Positions 10,227 to 19,871 of a stretch of 64,000 bases of DNA are shown in pieces. Every line of letters starts with the position of its first letter. Position 1 is the first letter of the stretch. The notes under the pieces were generated by a model. It did not search any database. It was given only the letters and a program-made list of their open reading frames with translations, and was not told where the DNA came from. This DNA is from Lunularia cruciata (Eukaryota; Streptophyta; Marchantiopsida; Lunulariales; Lunulariaceae). The DNA is taken from NCBI GenBank assembly GCA_948567375.1, contig OX419755.1, positions 56,314,291-56,378,290 of the forward strand. Reading direction: 5' to 3'. The translations under genes and the position numbers were made by a program.

Positions 10227-10590
10227 AAGATGCACTTGATAGGCATCACCAGTTGGACACTTGTGAGCCTTGTGCCTATTGAGATGATTCAAGAACATGC
10301 TGGAGGTGATAGACCAAGTGAGCATGGGATTCTTGGGACACAACCAATAGTTACTAGGGAGAGTGGTCTACTTAGAGTCCATCCAGGTGAGCGTGGGCTA
10401 CTTGGACTACACCCTTGGTCCACTTGGGATGCAGCTAGAGGACGTGTGGAGCTTGCAGCCAGAGTGGAGAGAGTTTTTCACATAGAGGTTGGGACCTCTA
10501 ATGTTTGGGAGCATGCCACTATTGCTCCCAAGGGCCTAGTGTAGTAGCCAATCAGTACGTCTTCCACTCCTACTATAGTTATAGAGGATA
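10227..10590 (+). pseudogene. Element A linker between methyltransferase and RT
   Basis: This continues the open frame of 10005-10544. It has a repetitive Gly/Leu/His-rich segment in which ESGLLRVHPGERGLLGLHP shows an internal duplication. No domain is recognised. It ends with TAG TAG at 10542-10547, and the RT N-terminal region then begins. Confidence 0.5.
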
Positions 10591-11640
10591 CTTGGAAGCC
10601 AAATCTTGGACCCAAGCTTACTGGAGAGGAAAGACGGACGGTTTGGAGGTTCTTCGGGAGCCACACGAGTTGTTTTGCCTTTAGTATGAAGGATTTGGGT
10701 GCTTTGAAGGGACATGGTATACGGATTGAGCTGACTAGCAATAAACCAATTTTCTGACATCCTTATCAATATAGTGAGATGGAGAAGACATTGATTTAGA
10801 GCTAGAGTAGTGACCTTTTTGATGCTGGTTTGGTGGAGATTTCACATAAAGAGTATGCATCAGCGATAGTGTGCCAGCCAAGAAGGATATGCATGGCAAC
10901 TACACAAATAGGTGGATGTGTGGAGATTACCGTACTATCAACCAACAGACCAGGGCTGATCGGTATGCCATGCCTACAACGGAGGAAATTTTTGATGCGA
11001 TTGGGCATGCAAAGGTCTTCAGTACTTTGGATCTTTGAGCGGGATATCATCAATTGCTAATCAAAGAGGAGGATAAGTCCAAGACATCATTTTGGGCTAT
11101 TGATCCTCACGGCAAGGATGTGTTATATTAGTGGAGGTTCTTACCGTTTGGGTTAAAGAACGCTCTTGCTGAGTTCCAGAGGGTCATGGATAGGATCCTA
11201 GCTGGATTGGATTTTGCTTGGTGCTATATTGATGACATTTTGGTCTATACCACTACTGTGGAGGAGCATGAGAGACAGTTGTTGGAGGTGTTTGAGAGGT
11301 TGAGATCTCATGGACTTGAATAACATCTTGGGAAATGTAAATTCTTCTATGAGCAGGTTGAGTATTTGGGTCACATTATCTACCCCGGAGGACTTGGTGT
11401 TTAGCAAACCAAGGTAGGGGCTATTGCACATATTTCTTGGCCTACGGATGTGAGTAGAGTGCAAGCATTCCTTGGTTTGGCAAACTTCTATCACCGCTAT
11501 GTTAGAGGATTTAGCACCATTGCCAAGGCCTTGACAAAGCTGAACAAGCTTACACATGAGCGGTGTTGGGTAGATGAGTAAGAGAGAGCTTTTGTAGAGC
11601 TTAAGGAGAGGTTGACATCTGCTCCTATTTTGAGGAGACA
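10591..11640 (+). pseudogene. pol: Element A reverse transcriptase, broken
   Basis: The RT begins with LTGEERRTVWRFF and HPYQYSEMEKTLI. After frame changes it has MCGDYRTINQQTRADRYAMP (about 10918), FSTLDL followed by a stop in place of Arg, then AGYHQLLIKEEDKSKTSFW, LPFGLKN and the catalytic YIDD at 11225-11236. YLGHII, FLGLANFYHRYVRGFS and the start of the connection region follow. Stops at about 11038, 11321, 11402 and 11579 are mostly single-base changes from Arg, Gln or Trp codons. The catalytic Asp pair is intact, but the protein cannot be made in full. Confidence 0.88.
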
Positions 11641-12040
11641 GATCACAAGCGATGATTTCAGGTTCATACTGATTGGAGTATGTTGTGGCTTGGAGCGGTG
11701 CTCAATCAACATAATGATGAGGGGAAGGAGTTTGTGGTGGCCTATGCTAGTTGCTCCAACAATTCAGCGGAGGCAAAGTATAGTTCATATGAGGGAGAGT
11801 GCTTGGTAGCAATTTGGGCAATAGCACATTTCCAATGTTACCTATTTGGTAACCCCTTCACTCTCATCGCTGATCATCAGCCATTGAAGTAGTTGATGGA
11901 GTCCAACAAGCTTTCAAGGAAGCTTGCATGATGGGCTCTGATTTTACAAGAGTATCATTTCACAATTGTTCACAGACCTAGAGTGGTGAACCGTGATGCA
12001 GATGGGTTGAGTAGAAACCCATGTCTCAACCAGCAAGATC
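11641..12040 (+). pseudogene. pol: Element A RNase H, broken
   Basis: The RNase H acidic residues sit in VHTDWS (about 11667), YEGECLVAIWA (about 11790), LIADHQPLK (11866) and NRDADGLSR (about 11990), the standard Ty3 arrangement. Two stops (after HQPLK at 11890 and before WALILQEY at 11929) interrupt it. It would remove RNA from the RNA-DNA hybrid during reverse transcription. It continues directly from RT and leads into the integrase. Confidence 0.85.
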
Positions 12041-12453
12041 GGACCGGAACACGTTGGCATGGTAAGATAGATGAGGAGATGGTGCCAGGTTGGCATGCAT
12101 TGGCCTTTCGGTGTATGTTTTCAAAGGCTTTGGTGGTATCTCTCTCAGTGCATACAAGAGGAGTTATTGAGTTCATAGATCCAAAGAGTGAAGATATTGG
12201 TACAATTCAGCGAGACATTCATGATGATGTCTTAGTGATGGACTATCTTTGCACTGGTGTTGTGGGTGGCACAGTTAGGGCCAAGGAGAGAGACCGTGTT
12301 CTTCAACAAGCCAAACGGTTCAGATTGGAGGGCAGACACCTTTTGCGTGTATGGGAGGATGGTAGAGTGCAAGTAGTACCACTTTCATCTAAGAGACCAC
12401 AGTTGGTCCATCATGCTCATGAGGAGCTAGGACATTTTGGAGTAAAGCATACA
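12041..12453 (+). pseudogene. pol: Element A integrase, N-terminal part (before nested LTR)
   Basis: The open stretch 11983-12495 covers a polar linker and then the integrase zinc-binding start: RFRLEGRHLLRVWEDGR and HHAHEELGHFGVKHT. The His pair of the HHCC finger is visible. The coding then runs into the inserted LTR at 12454, so the last nine or so codons of the open frame belong to the insertion. The rest of the finger resumes at 14423 with YSLLQSHYWWHNM. Confidence 0.82.
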
Positions 12454-14427
12454 TGTGACAACTTGGCAAATATCACTTTTGTGGTAATCGGGTAAGTAAA
12501 GTTTTTCCCCGTAGAGATACTATGCAGAAATGTCCAAATACGAAGTCAAAAGTCACAATCGTAGTTCTTCTTGGTTGCTTCTTTAATCTCTCAGGTAGAA
12601 ACTACACCCAAAAGAGAGTAACAAGCTCACAATCTTGACAACTTGTCACAAATACACACACATAATCACATCATAGCAAATTCTGTCCAAACAACTCTTG
12701 ATTGTTATGATTTAGATTCTCCCAAAGACGACACTTCACTACAAAGAACAATTTTGCCTCAGAATTGTGTTCCACCCCTCCACTAAAGGCACAACTTCCT
12801 CGATCAAAATTGCTTCACATCAACTTTGTGCTGCACTCACAAATGCAGAATACAACCAACACTACAATTCCTCTCAGATCTGTCAAGGCATTGCTCCGAT
12901 GCACTTCACTCAAGATCAAACACATAGAATGAAGATCAAGGCTACAGAGTCCAACATCCACAGACACACTGACTTGCTCTTCGGAATTCTCCACACACTC
13001 ACAACTACAAACACAAAATTGACAATCGGAATTAAGCTTAAGCGACAAGCAATGAGAATAGCACTTCGCTTTATCTATCTTCACAAATATGAATAGTGAA
13101 TATTATTGTAATGCAAATGCTCCCTTTAAATACTAAAGCAAACAGCAGTTCTTCCTACATATGCACCGCTTCCTAACATCTTTTCCTACATGCAGATCCA
13201 ACTTGACAATCCATCTCTTCATATCTACCTTTTCCTATCTCGAAATATCTCAATCTATACTTATCCCAATCCAATGTCTACCTCATCATCGGTTTTCAAA
13301 CCCGATGATCTTCCTACTACTTCTCCTTCTTCGGGTATATCTAATTCTACTAATTCTTGCACTAATTCTACTACTTCTACACTAGGAACTACAATTGCAC
13401 TAAAGAGTGACTTATCTAACTCTTTATCTCCTAACCCAATCTTCTCTAATGTCTCAAATAATAAGTCCAATGACACATGGATTCCTACATCTGCAACATT
13501 GGGTCTAATTACAATCCATTCCTTTGCTAATTCTACTATATCCTCATCACAAATTGTAATTGAAAGCATGGGTACACTATCTACGCCTTCAATTTGTAAC
13601 CCACGTTCCCATAATCTCTCATGTTATTGACCCGAAGACCCGTATAGTCTGATCTTGCACTTCGGGTTTATTCAGTACTGCTATTTCTCCTTCAATTCTT
13701 GTTCCATCTTCAATCGGAATTGAAATTGAAGTCATGGGTATCCTAACTATCTATTCTTTCTCTATCCTAACTCTCTCGAATGCCTCTGGCAAGATTCTAG
13801 AAGTCATCTTCATTGCACTCCAAGGTCCGACTATCTCAGATACAGTCATCTTCGTCTTGAGGCAAAGAAGCTTCTAACCCGAAGTGGTGTAAACCTGAAG
13901 TCCGAAGTCCAAAGTCCAAAGTCCAAAGTCCGATCTCTTAAGTCCAAAGTCCAAAGACTAAAGTCTCAAGTCCAAAATCCAAAGACCGAAGTCTCAAGTC
14001 CAAAGTCCGAAGACCAAAGTCTCAAGTCCAAAGTCCGAAGGCACTAAACTACTTTGTAAATTTACTCCCAAAACTTCAAATACTTATAACTTCTTCTAGA
14101 AACCTCCAAACTTTGCGATTTTGGTGGCAACGGAAAGCCCTTAACAAGACGCCTTCAACGAGATATAGCACGCTTGATTTGGACTTGTAGACATTGAGAT
14201 ATAGCCCCCACAAGAATCTCGACCTGTAACTTCCATTCCTCCTTTGGGTATGCTCTATTTCAATCTTGGTTGAGTCCATCTTCATCTGACACAAAGTCTA
14301 CTTCTTTGGGCTTGATCAAAATACAAATTTCCTCTCACTTCTTCTCCATTTGGTTTCAATTTGGTTTCAGCAAGGCACTTCTTCTTCAAAACTTGTCCAA
14401 AATGAAAAATGTGGGTACCACAATACA
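12449..14427 (-). mobile_element. Solo LTR of the B/C/E superfamily inserted in element A integrase
   Basis: The minus-strand LTR spans 12454-14422 and is flanked by a 5-bp target duplication ATACA (12449-12453 and 14423-14427). On the plus strand it begins tgtgacaacttggcaaatat and ends gggtaccaca, the reverse complement of the TGTGGT...TTGTCACA ends of the 3.8-kb LTRs at 24446, 38176 and 47710. At 1,969 bp it is about half their length: most of the LTR-borne ORF is missing and only its C-terminal part remains (about 13263-13569, minus). Joining the flanks restores integrase reading, so it is a clean solo LTR left by LTR-LTR recombination. Confidence 0.9.
13893..14045 (-). repeat. Short-period tandem repeat inside the solo LTR
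   Basis: About 150 bases consist of variants of aagtccaaagtcc, with a larger rhythm of about 28 bases (aagaccaaagtctcaagtcc). The full-length relatives have only a few scattered copies of aaagt/actttggg at the matching end of the LTR, so the array expanded in this copy or subfamily. Confidence 0.75.
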
Positions 14428-15290
14428 TATAGCTTACTCCAGAGTCACTATTGGTGGCACAATATGCAGACCAAGGTACAGTAATTTGTTGCCAGATGTT
14501 TGGTTTCTGACCAAGTTAGAGCATCATTCAATGCACCTACACCACAGTTACATCTCTTACCTATCATGGGATTGGGTTACTGTTGGAGTTTGGACTTTGC
14601 TAGACCTTTACCGCTGACTGTGAGATTTCATCGGTATGTTTTGGTGATGGTGGAGTACTTCTCCAAGTGGATTGAGTTGGTAGCACTTCTTTACAAGTCT
14701 AGTGAAGGGAAAACTTACTTGTTCATGGATTGAGTTCTTAGTCATTTTGGTGCACCAGTTGAGGTTTTGACTGATTAGGGATAAAGTTCTTGGGGGAGTT
14801 TCAAGTCTTGTGTGACATGGCTTTGATTGATCATCGTACTACATCCCGAGATCCCCTTGAGGTAGATGGCTTAGTCAAGAGAGTGGTTCAGATGGTGAAG
14901 AGAGGATTACAAAAGTATGGTTTGCAGAGAGGCCACTTGGGAGATTAGGATCTCCAGTTACCTTGGTTGGCCATGGGCTATCGGTTCAGCTAGCAAGCCT
15001 CCTTAGCATCCTTCTCTCCGTACTTTCTATTTGTTAAACAAGATCCAAATTGACCTGCAGCTATTTGTTGAGATGTTATTGTAGTTTTGGACTTGGATGA
15101 CCCCAATGTATGGATGAGCGCATGTGCTCAACGGGCAGAGATCTTTTGGAGAGTGATGCCGATGGCCTTTGAGAACTTGGTGATTGCTCAACATAGAGAT
15201 ACTTTATGCTATGCTACCATTTGAGGAGGAGGTTATAGACCCTTGATCCATCAATTTCATCCAAGAGATTATGTATATCTATAGCAAACA
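14423..15290 (+). pseudogene. pol: Element A integrase, catalytic core and C-terminal part
   Basis: After the nested LTR the translation resumes with HYWWHNM, then DQVRASFNAPTPQLH. The catalytic core follows: LDFARPLPLTVRFHRYVLVMVEYFSKWIELV (first Asp near 14598), then LTD (second Asp, about 14769) and DGLVKRVVQMVKRGLQKYGL, where the catalytic Glu of the usual D-G-L-A-E-R is Lys. PWLAMGYRFS and ENLVIAQHRDTL lead to the C-terminal part. Many stops and frame changes occur (14732, 14778, 14946 and others). It would have joined element DNA to the chromosome. The adjacent downstream frame holds the PHD finger. Confidence 0.85.
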
Positions 15291-15296
15291 ACACCA

Positions 15297-15626
15297 ATGA
15301 CACTTGATGTTTTGACAGGCTGCACTATCTTGAGAGTGCATGAGGTTTTACCATATGGAGTCCTTGTGTTAGAAGGACGTGATGGTGTTGATTGGAAGGA
15401 TCATGTGCACAATTGTGCACCATGTCACCTCCCAAACATTGATGGTAATATGGACCCAAGCTTGGCACTTGTACGTGCAGGCTTGAGGTGTATGTTATGC
15501 GGCTATTCTGGTAGAGCTGCTACTATGTTAGTGTGTGATAGTTGTTCAAGAGGATGGCATATGGCATGTATGACTCCCCTCACGGTGGTTCCTCAAGGAT
15601 AGTGGTTATGTCCTAGATGTACTTGA
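15297..15626 (+). pseudogene. pol: Element A pol C-terminus with PHD finger
   Basis: A 101-codon open stretch begins with the end of the integrase C-terminal region (TLDVLTGCTILRVHEVLP, an SH3-like barrel remnant). Then comes a C4-H-C3 zinc finger: Cys65-x2-Cys68-x11-Cys80-x2-Cys83-x4-His88-x2-Cys91-x13-Cys-x2-Cys (15489-15620). WHMAC and W-L-C-P-R-C are hallmark PHD phrases. A TAG at 15600-15602, most simply a changed Gln codon, falls just before WLCPRC. PHD fingers typically read histone H3 tails. Here it sits where chromoviruses carry a chromodomain, so a role in choosing integration sites is a fair inference. Confidence 0.85.
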
Positions 15627-15744
15627 CCTATTGCTAGTTCATTCTTTATATGGTATAGATTGCAGACAGGCAACTAACGATGGGGCTCCATAGCACCCGA
15701 CTTCCTGATCTTTGCCCATTATCTGGAGTTAGAGGGACCTAACT

Positions 15745-15761
15745 GCCAACTAGGGGGCAAT
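15745..15761 (+). other. Element A polypurine tract
   Basis: The purine-rich run taggggg followed by caatt lies just before the 3' LTR start. This is where plus-strand DNA synthesis would be primed. The exact LTR border is inferred. Confidence 0.5.
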
Positions 15762-16320
15762 TATGGCACTTTAGAGTCTATGTATGACTTATGTGTGAGT
15801 TGTGCTTCTATAGTGTATGATGTTGACAACAATGTATGTTGTGTAGTGATGTATATACACACGACAATTGTCACGCTATTTCTAGTGTCACATCTAGATT
15901 GTTTGGACATGGGAGTTCTAGTGATAGTAGTTAGAGTTATTTCAGCAGTTTCTCAAAGACTACTTTCTGACAGTCAGATTTTGTGTTCAGGGTACTTACT
16001 TCACGGTGAGGCCCACCGTCACTTTGCAAAGTTTGCACCGTCAAGTGTGCCATCAGCGGGACCATTAGGGTTTCAGACCTAGCTTGAGTCCAGGGGGTAT
16101 ACTTTCAAAGTGCAACTCTAGAGAGCTCACTTCTTTGATGTTGAGCCTTCAAGTTCTTGGCTATGGTGGACAGAGGCCAGCAAGCGTCTATTGGATTCTC
16201 TTAGCTAGAGTGGATGTGGCTTGACTATTATCAGTGCCCAATTGTTGGCAGTTTATAGAGTGACAGATCGAGTATTGATTTGAGTTGAGTTGAGTTGAGA
16301 GTGGTAAACAATCTGATTAT
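15762..16320 (+). repeat. Element A 3' LTR
   Basis: About 559 bp. From 15869 it aligns with the 5' LTR at 4631. Its first 107 bases (tatggcactttagagtctatg onward) are absent from the truncated 5' copy but recur directly after it at 16321, which fixes the LTR start. It ends near caatctgatta. Frames inside it (for example 15780-16082) are incidental. Confidence 0.72.
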
Positions 16321-16425
16321 TATGGCACTTTAGAGTCTATGTATGACTTATGTGTGAGTTGTGCTTCTATAGTATATGATGTTGACAACAATGTATGTTG
16401 TGTAGTAATGTATATACGCACAACA
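16321..16425 (+). repeat. Head of a second, tandem element A LTR
   Basis: This stretch repeats 15762-15866 almost exactly (tatggcactttagagtctat..., gatgttgacaacaatgtatg). It begins where the first LTR ends and stops at about 16425, where unrelated sequence starts. It is best read as a truncated tandem LTR or the start of a second element. Confidence 0.7.
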
Positions 16426-16737
16426 TATTTCATCACAAGGATAATGTCCAGTATTGCCGCCATAGCTACTACTCTATCCCACTACTCCCAATTTATCTAA
16501 TTTATTAACATATAGATGTAGCATGTCCACCATTCTCCATAAGTTACAATAGGAAGTATCAAGGGTTCCTTAGACAAGGTAATCAAATGCAAAAAATTCT
16601 ACCCAAAGCGCGAGGTGATGAATTGTGTGAAATGATGCTTGGGTAATATTTGGACATGAAAATCCCAATGGTTTGCAGAAGCGGATTTGGTGATCCATAA
16701 ATTCCATCCATCCCATTCCTACTCTGAGACCAATATA
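16426..16737. other. Unassigned sequence
   Basis: No gene or repeat match is seen inside the window. It lies between the truncated element A LTR and the family F LTR piece, and may include the U5 side of that LTR. Confidence 0.3.
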
Positions 16738-17100
16738 AAAGACCAAGACCAAGGAGAGAAATAAGAGAATGGAAGCTCACATTGGGACGTTGGAATGAGG
16801 GAAAACTCCAAATGCCTAGCATGAGTTTTGGCTTTGGTATTTATAGGTAGCATACAAGGGCCTTGAGAAGCTTCTCAAGAAGCTTCCTTCTAGAAGCCGC
16901 CTACTTGGCATGCAAGCTAAGCTAGTTAGAAGCTTCTAGAAGCTTCTTTCTCAAAGCTACTTACTTGAGGTGCAAGCTAAGCTAGCCGGGAAGCTTCCCA
17001 AGAAGCTTCCTAGATACTTCCATAATATTCTAAGCTAATTTGTTTTATTTGCTACTTTGTTAGCCCTACTAACTTTGTTGCTAAACTCCATATTGTTACA
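16738..17100 (-). repeat. Family F LTR fragment
   Basis: On the minus strand it starts TGTAACAATATGGAG at 17100. It aligns with 61366-61751 (ctccttggtctt, catgctaggcatttggagttttc, gaagcttctagaagc, ttagccctactaac). The 61-kb copy sits next to a purine tract and pol, which proves this is an LTR start. The left limit is uncertain because the copies stop matching near 16738. Element C's LTR fragment begins immediately at 17101. Confidence 0.75.
16838..17009 (-). promoter_or_regulatory. Heat-shock-element cluster upstream of a TATA box in family F LTR
   Basis: Heat-shock elements are alternating GAA and TTC triplets spaced by two bases. A perfect four-unit site, GAAGCTTCTAGAAGCTTC, is at 16929-16946. 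Further GAA-nn-TTC pairs are at 16867-16874, 16879-16886, 16990-16997 and 17002-17009, and TTC-ta-GAA is at 16888-16895. On the minus strand a TATAAATA box at 16838-16845 follows the cluster by about 20 bases, the normal promoter order. The same arrangement recurs at 61455-61618. Confidence 0.6.
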
Positions 17101-19221
17101 AAGGGGAGTAAGATCCAAGAGGTCAATGACAGCCGAATCTGCAAGTCTGAGCTTAGTGTATAAGGAAGAAGTAAGCTTGGAAGGAAGGCCATTGAAGGTA
17201 CAAAGATCAAGACTTTGGGAGAAGACTCCAGCAGAAGGAGCATCAACAGAAATGAAGTACAAAGATGGAGCAAAAGACAAAGAAGATTTTGATAGGGTGG
17301 AGTACTTATCATAGATTGTGGGTCCATTGTTAGCATTGTTGAAGAAGCAAAAGAAGGTGATCTTGAAAGATCATATGGAGGTGAAGAATGAGTTGCAGGT
17401 GAAGAATGAGTTACAAGTGATGAAATATTTGTTAGATGAAACAAAGAAATTGAAGGAGGTGGTAACTTTAAAGGAAGAAGAAGTTGAGGAACTTTGAGTG
17501 GATGCAATCTTGAAGAACAAGACTTTAGAGAACTTGCAAGAGAGTTTCAAGAAGTGTGGAAGAGAGATGCACAATCAAGCCAAAGAGTTGAAAGAGCAAA
17601 AATCATTGGTGGAAAAGATGAAAGGTGATGTTAGCAAAGTTTGCATTGAAAGCATTCATGTGAAGGCAATGACGGCTATGATGGAGTAGGAGTTGGAGAG
17701 CTTGAAGAAGAGTGCAGTAGAGAAGGATCAAGCATGGCAAAGAGAGTTAGCAATCTGACACCAAGAGGAAGAAAGGTTGAGAAGCTTGGTAAGTGTTGAT
17801 GTGCAATGTGCTTAATACGTAGAGGACAAGAAGATGCTTGCTGCAGAGTACAAAGATGAGTTGAAGATGTACAAAGAAGAGTTGAAGGCATAACAATCTT
17901 GAGGGTTTGCATCTGAGTGAGTAGGAGAAGTTGTTGGGAGACTAAGAGCAATATTGAGCACGGGGTTTGAAGGAAAGTTGGAGGAAGCAAGACTTCATGA
18001 ATTGAAGTTGCTAGTGCAGGAGATGAGAAAGAGAAGAGCAAAAGATGTGGATCTGAACACTCTGTTGATTTGCTTGAGGAATGAGTAGATAGGAAGATAA
18101 TTGAGGTAGGAGATCATGTAAGTCTCAAATTAATAAATTCAGAGTTAGAAAGACTTTGGAGTAGTGTGAAGGAAGATAAGAAGTCCAAAGTAGCAGAAGT
18201 AAGAGTGCAAGTATCATTGGATCAATTATCTGAGAGATTAGAGAAGAGTGGATTAGGAGATAAAGAGATAGAAAGGTTACCCATGACCTCAATTGTAGTT
18301 CAGGGTGACAAAGTAGTAGAAATAGTGGAGGATGTAGTAGAATTAGGTAGACTTGCAGAAGGAGAAGGGATAGGAGGATCATCGGGTTTGGAAGCAGAAG
18401 TTGAAGTAGACATCAGATCGGATCAGAAACAAATTTGAGATTTGAATTTGCACATATGAAGAGGTGCATTGTCATTTTGGATTTGTGAGTTTGAGGAGTT
18501 GTTGTAGAACAATATTTTTGTTAGTAATTTTCAACTATTCCACTATTTAATGGAGGCATTTGTAGGGTTATGTTGTTTAGAATTCCAAATTTTTGGTGAT
18601 AGATAAAGCAAAGTGTTGAGTTCAGTGCTTGTCACTTGAGCTTAATTCTGAGTATCAAGTTTGTGTTTGTGTTTGTGTGGAGAATTTTGAAGGGCAAATC
18701 AATGTGCTTGTTGGATGTTGGATTTGTAGCCATTGTGTGTGTTTGATCTTGAGTGAAGTGCAATTAGAGCAATGCCTTGATAAATTTGAGAGGAATTGTA
18801 GTGTTGGTAGTATTTTGCACTTGTGAGTGCAACATAGACCCTATGCTACACTCACAAGTGTAGGTGATGTGAAGAAATTTTGATTGAGGAAGTTGAGCCT
18901 TCAATGGAGAGGTGGAACACAATTCTGAGGCGAGGGTGTTTTGTAGTGAAGTAGCACTCCGTGGAAGGATCTAAATCATCACAATCAAGATTGTTTGGAA
19001 AGATTTGTGATTAATGAGTGTTAATTTGTGACAAGACTTAAAGTCAATGCTTCTTATTCTCTTCTAGGTGTAGTTTCTATTTGAGAGATTAAAGATGCAA
19101 TCAAGCAAAACTAAACTGTGAGCATTTTGCTTTGTATTTGAACATTTTTGACTTGTATCTCTATGGAAATGAACTTTACCTACTTGATTATTGCAAAAGT
19201 GATATTTTTTGAGTTGTCACA
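17101..19221 (+). repeat. Element C LTR, 5'-truncated, with ORF remains
   Basis: It ends gagttgtcaca at 19221, followed by a primer site, like the B and E LTRs. The C-terminal half of the LTR-borne coiled-coil ORF is readable: open pieces at 17057-17314, 17498-17689 and 18166-18438 contain EKDQAWQRELA-type, VQVSLDQLSERLEKSGLGDKE and VEVDIRSD phrases shared with the other copies. The first part of the LTR (TGTGGT start, TATA and ORF start) is absent. Confidence 0.8.
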
Positions 19222-19250
19222 TGATTTTTGGCACTGCTCTGCAAGATACA
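19222..19250 (+). other. Element C primer-binding site, degenerate
   Basis: tgatttttggcactgctctgc corresponds to tgatttttggcaccgctgcc in element E and tgatttttggtgctgctgcc in B. The consensus resembles the site used by plant Athila/Tat-type elements (tttggcgccgttgccgggga, aspartate tRNA). Confidence 0.6.
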
Positions 19251-19871
19251 CATCTTGGAAGTGGAAGAATATGAAGCAAAATTTGAAATTAGGTTCTTAA
19301 CCAATATAAATGTTTGCATCAAGAGAACAATGAGAAGAGAGAGTTTGAAGATAAAATTTGCAGTTGTGAAGAAGAACACCATAAGGGGCACATTAGTTTT
19401 GATGAAGCTGAAAGGAAGGCATTGGATTTGCAACTTCTTCAAAAAGTTTAAGAGGCCTTGAAAGAACAAAAGCAAAAGAAGCATGAAGTTGGGTGGCAAG
19501 GCTACTTTGCTTCTCCAACTTCCAAGAAGAAGAAAGATGCCAATGGGCAAACATACTCATTACGACCCAATATACCAACTTCCTCTAAAGCTGCCAAGGA
19601 AGTCAAGTTTATAAAAAGATTTATTTATGAAAAGACAACACAAATTTTAATGGAAGAAGAGTGCCAACATCTCTTACAAATGATTCCTTGGTTGGCTCAA
19701 AGGAGTTTTCAAGAGCACTCAGAAAGTATTGAACCTCTTCCTCTGTTTCCAATCAAAGTTGACACCATCAAGCAAGAAGAATCTATCAATGAAGACTCCA
19801 CTTTGAACTTGACTAATTGGAACCCCTGGACTGTCAACATGGCTTCAATACCAGCCAGCTTCTTGGGTCTA

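Larger units (their letters stand above)
4631..16320 (+). mobile_element. Element A: Ty3/gypsy retrotransposon with DNA methyltransferase and PHD finger
   Basis: This is a nearly full-length but inactive LTR retrotransposon. Order: truncated 5' LTR, primer site, long leader, gag with two zinc knuckles, aspartic protease, cytosine-5 DNA methyltransferase domain, RT, RNase H, integrase, PHD finger, purine tract, 3' LTR. All coding parts are on the plus strand and carry many stops and several frameshifts. A solo LTR of another family (12454-14422) splits integrase. RT before integrase assigns it to Ty3/gypsy. Known precedent: retrotransposons with acquired methyltransferases have been reported in the alga Klebsormidium and the dinoflagellate Symbiodinium. 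The domain order here is read directly from the sequence. Confidence 0.9.

Noticed and set aside
12767..13630. Plus-strand frames of 109 and 146 codons
   Set aside because: They lie in the solo LTR, whose coding strand is minus. The repeated CACTCAC-type U5 sequence yields similar frames in every LTR copy.
15780..16082. 100-codon frame after element A pol
   Set aside because: It lies within the element A 3' LTR and is broken in the 5' LTR copy.
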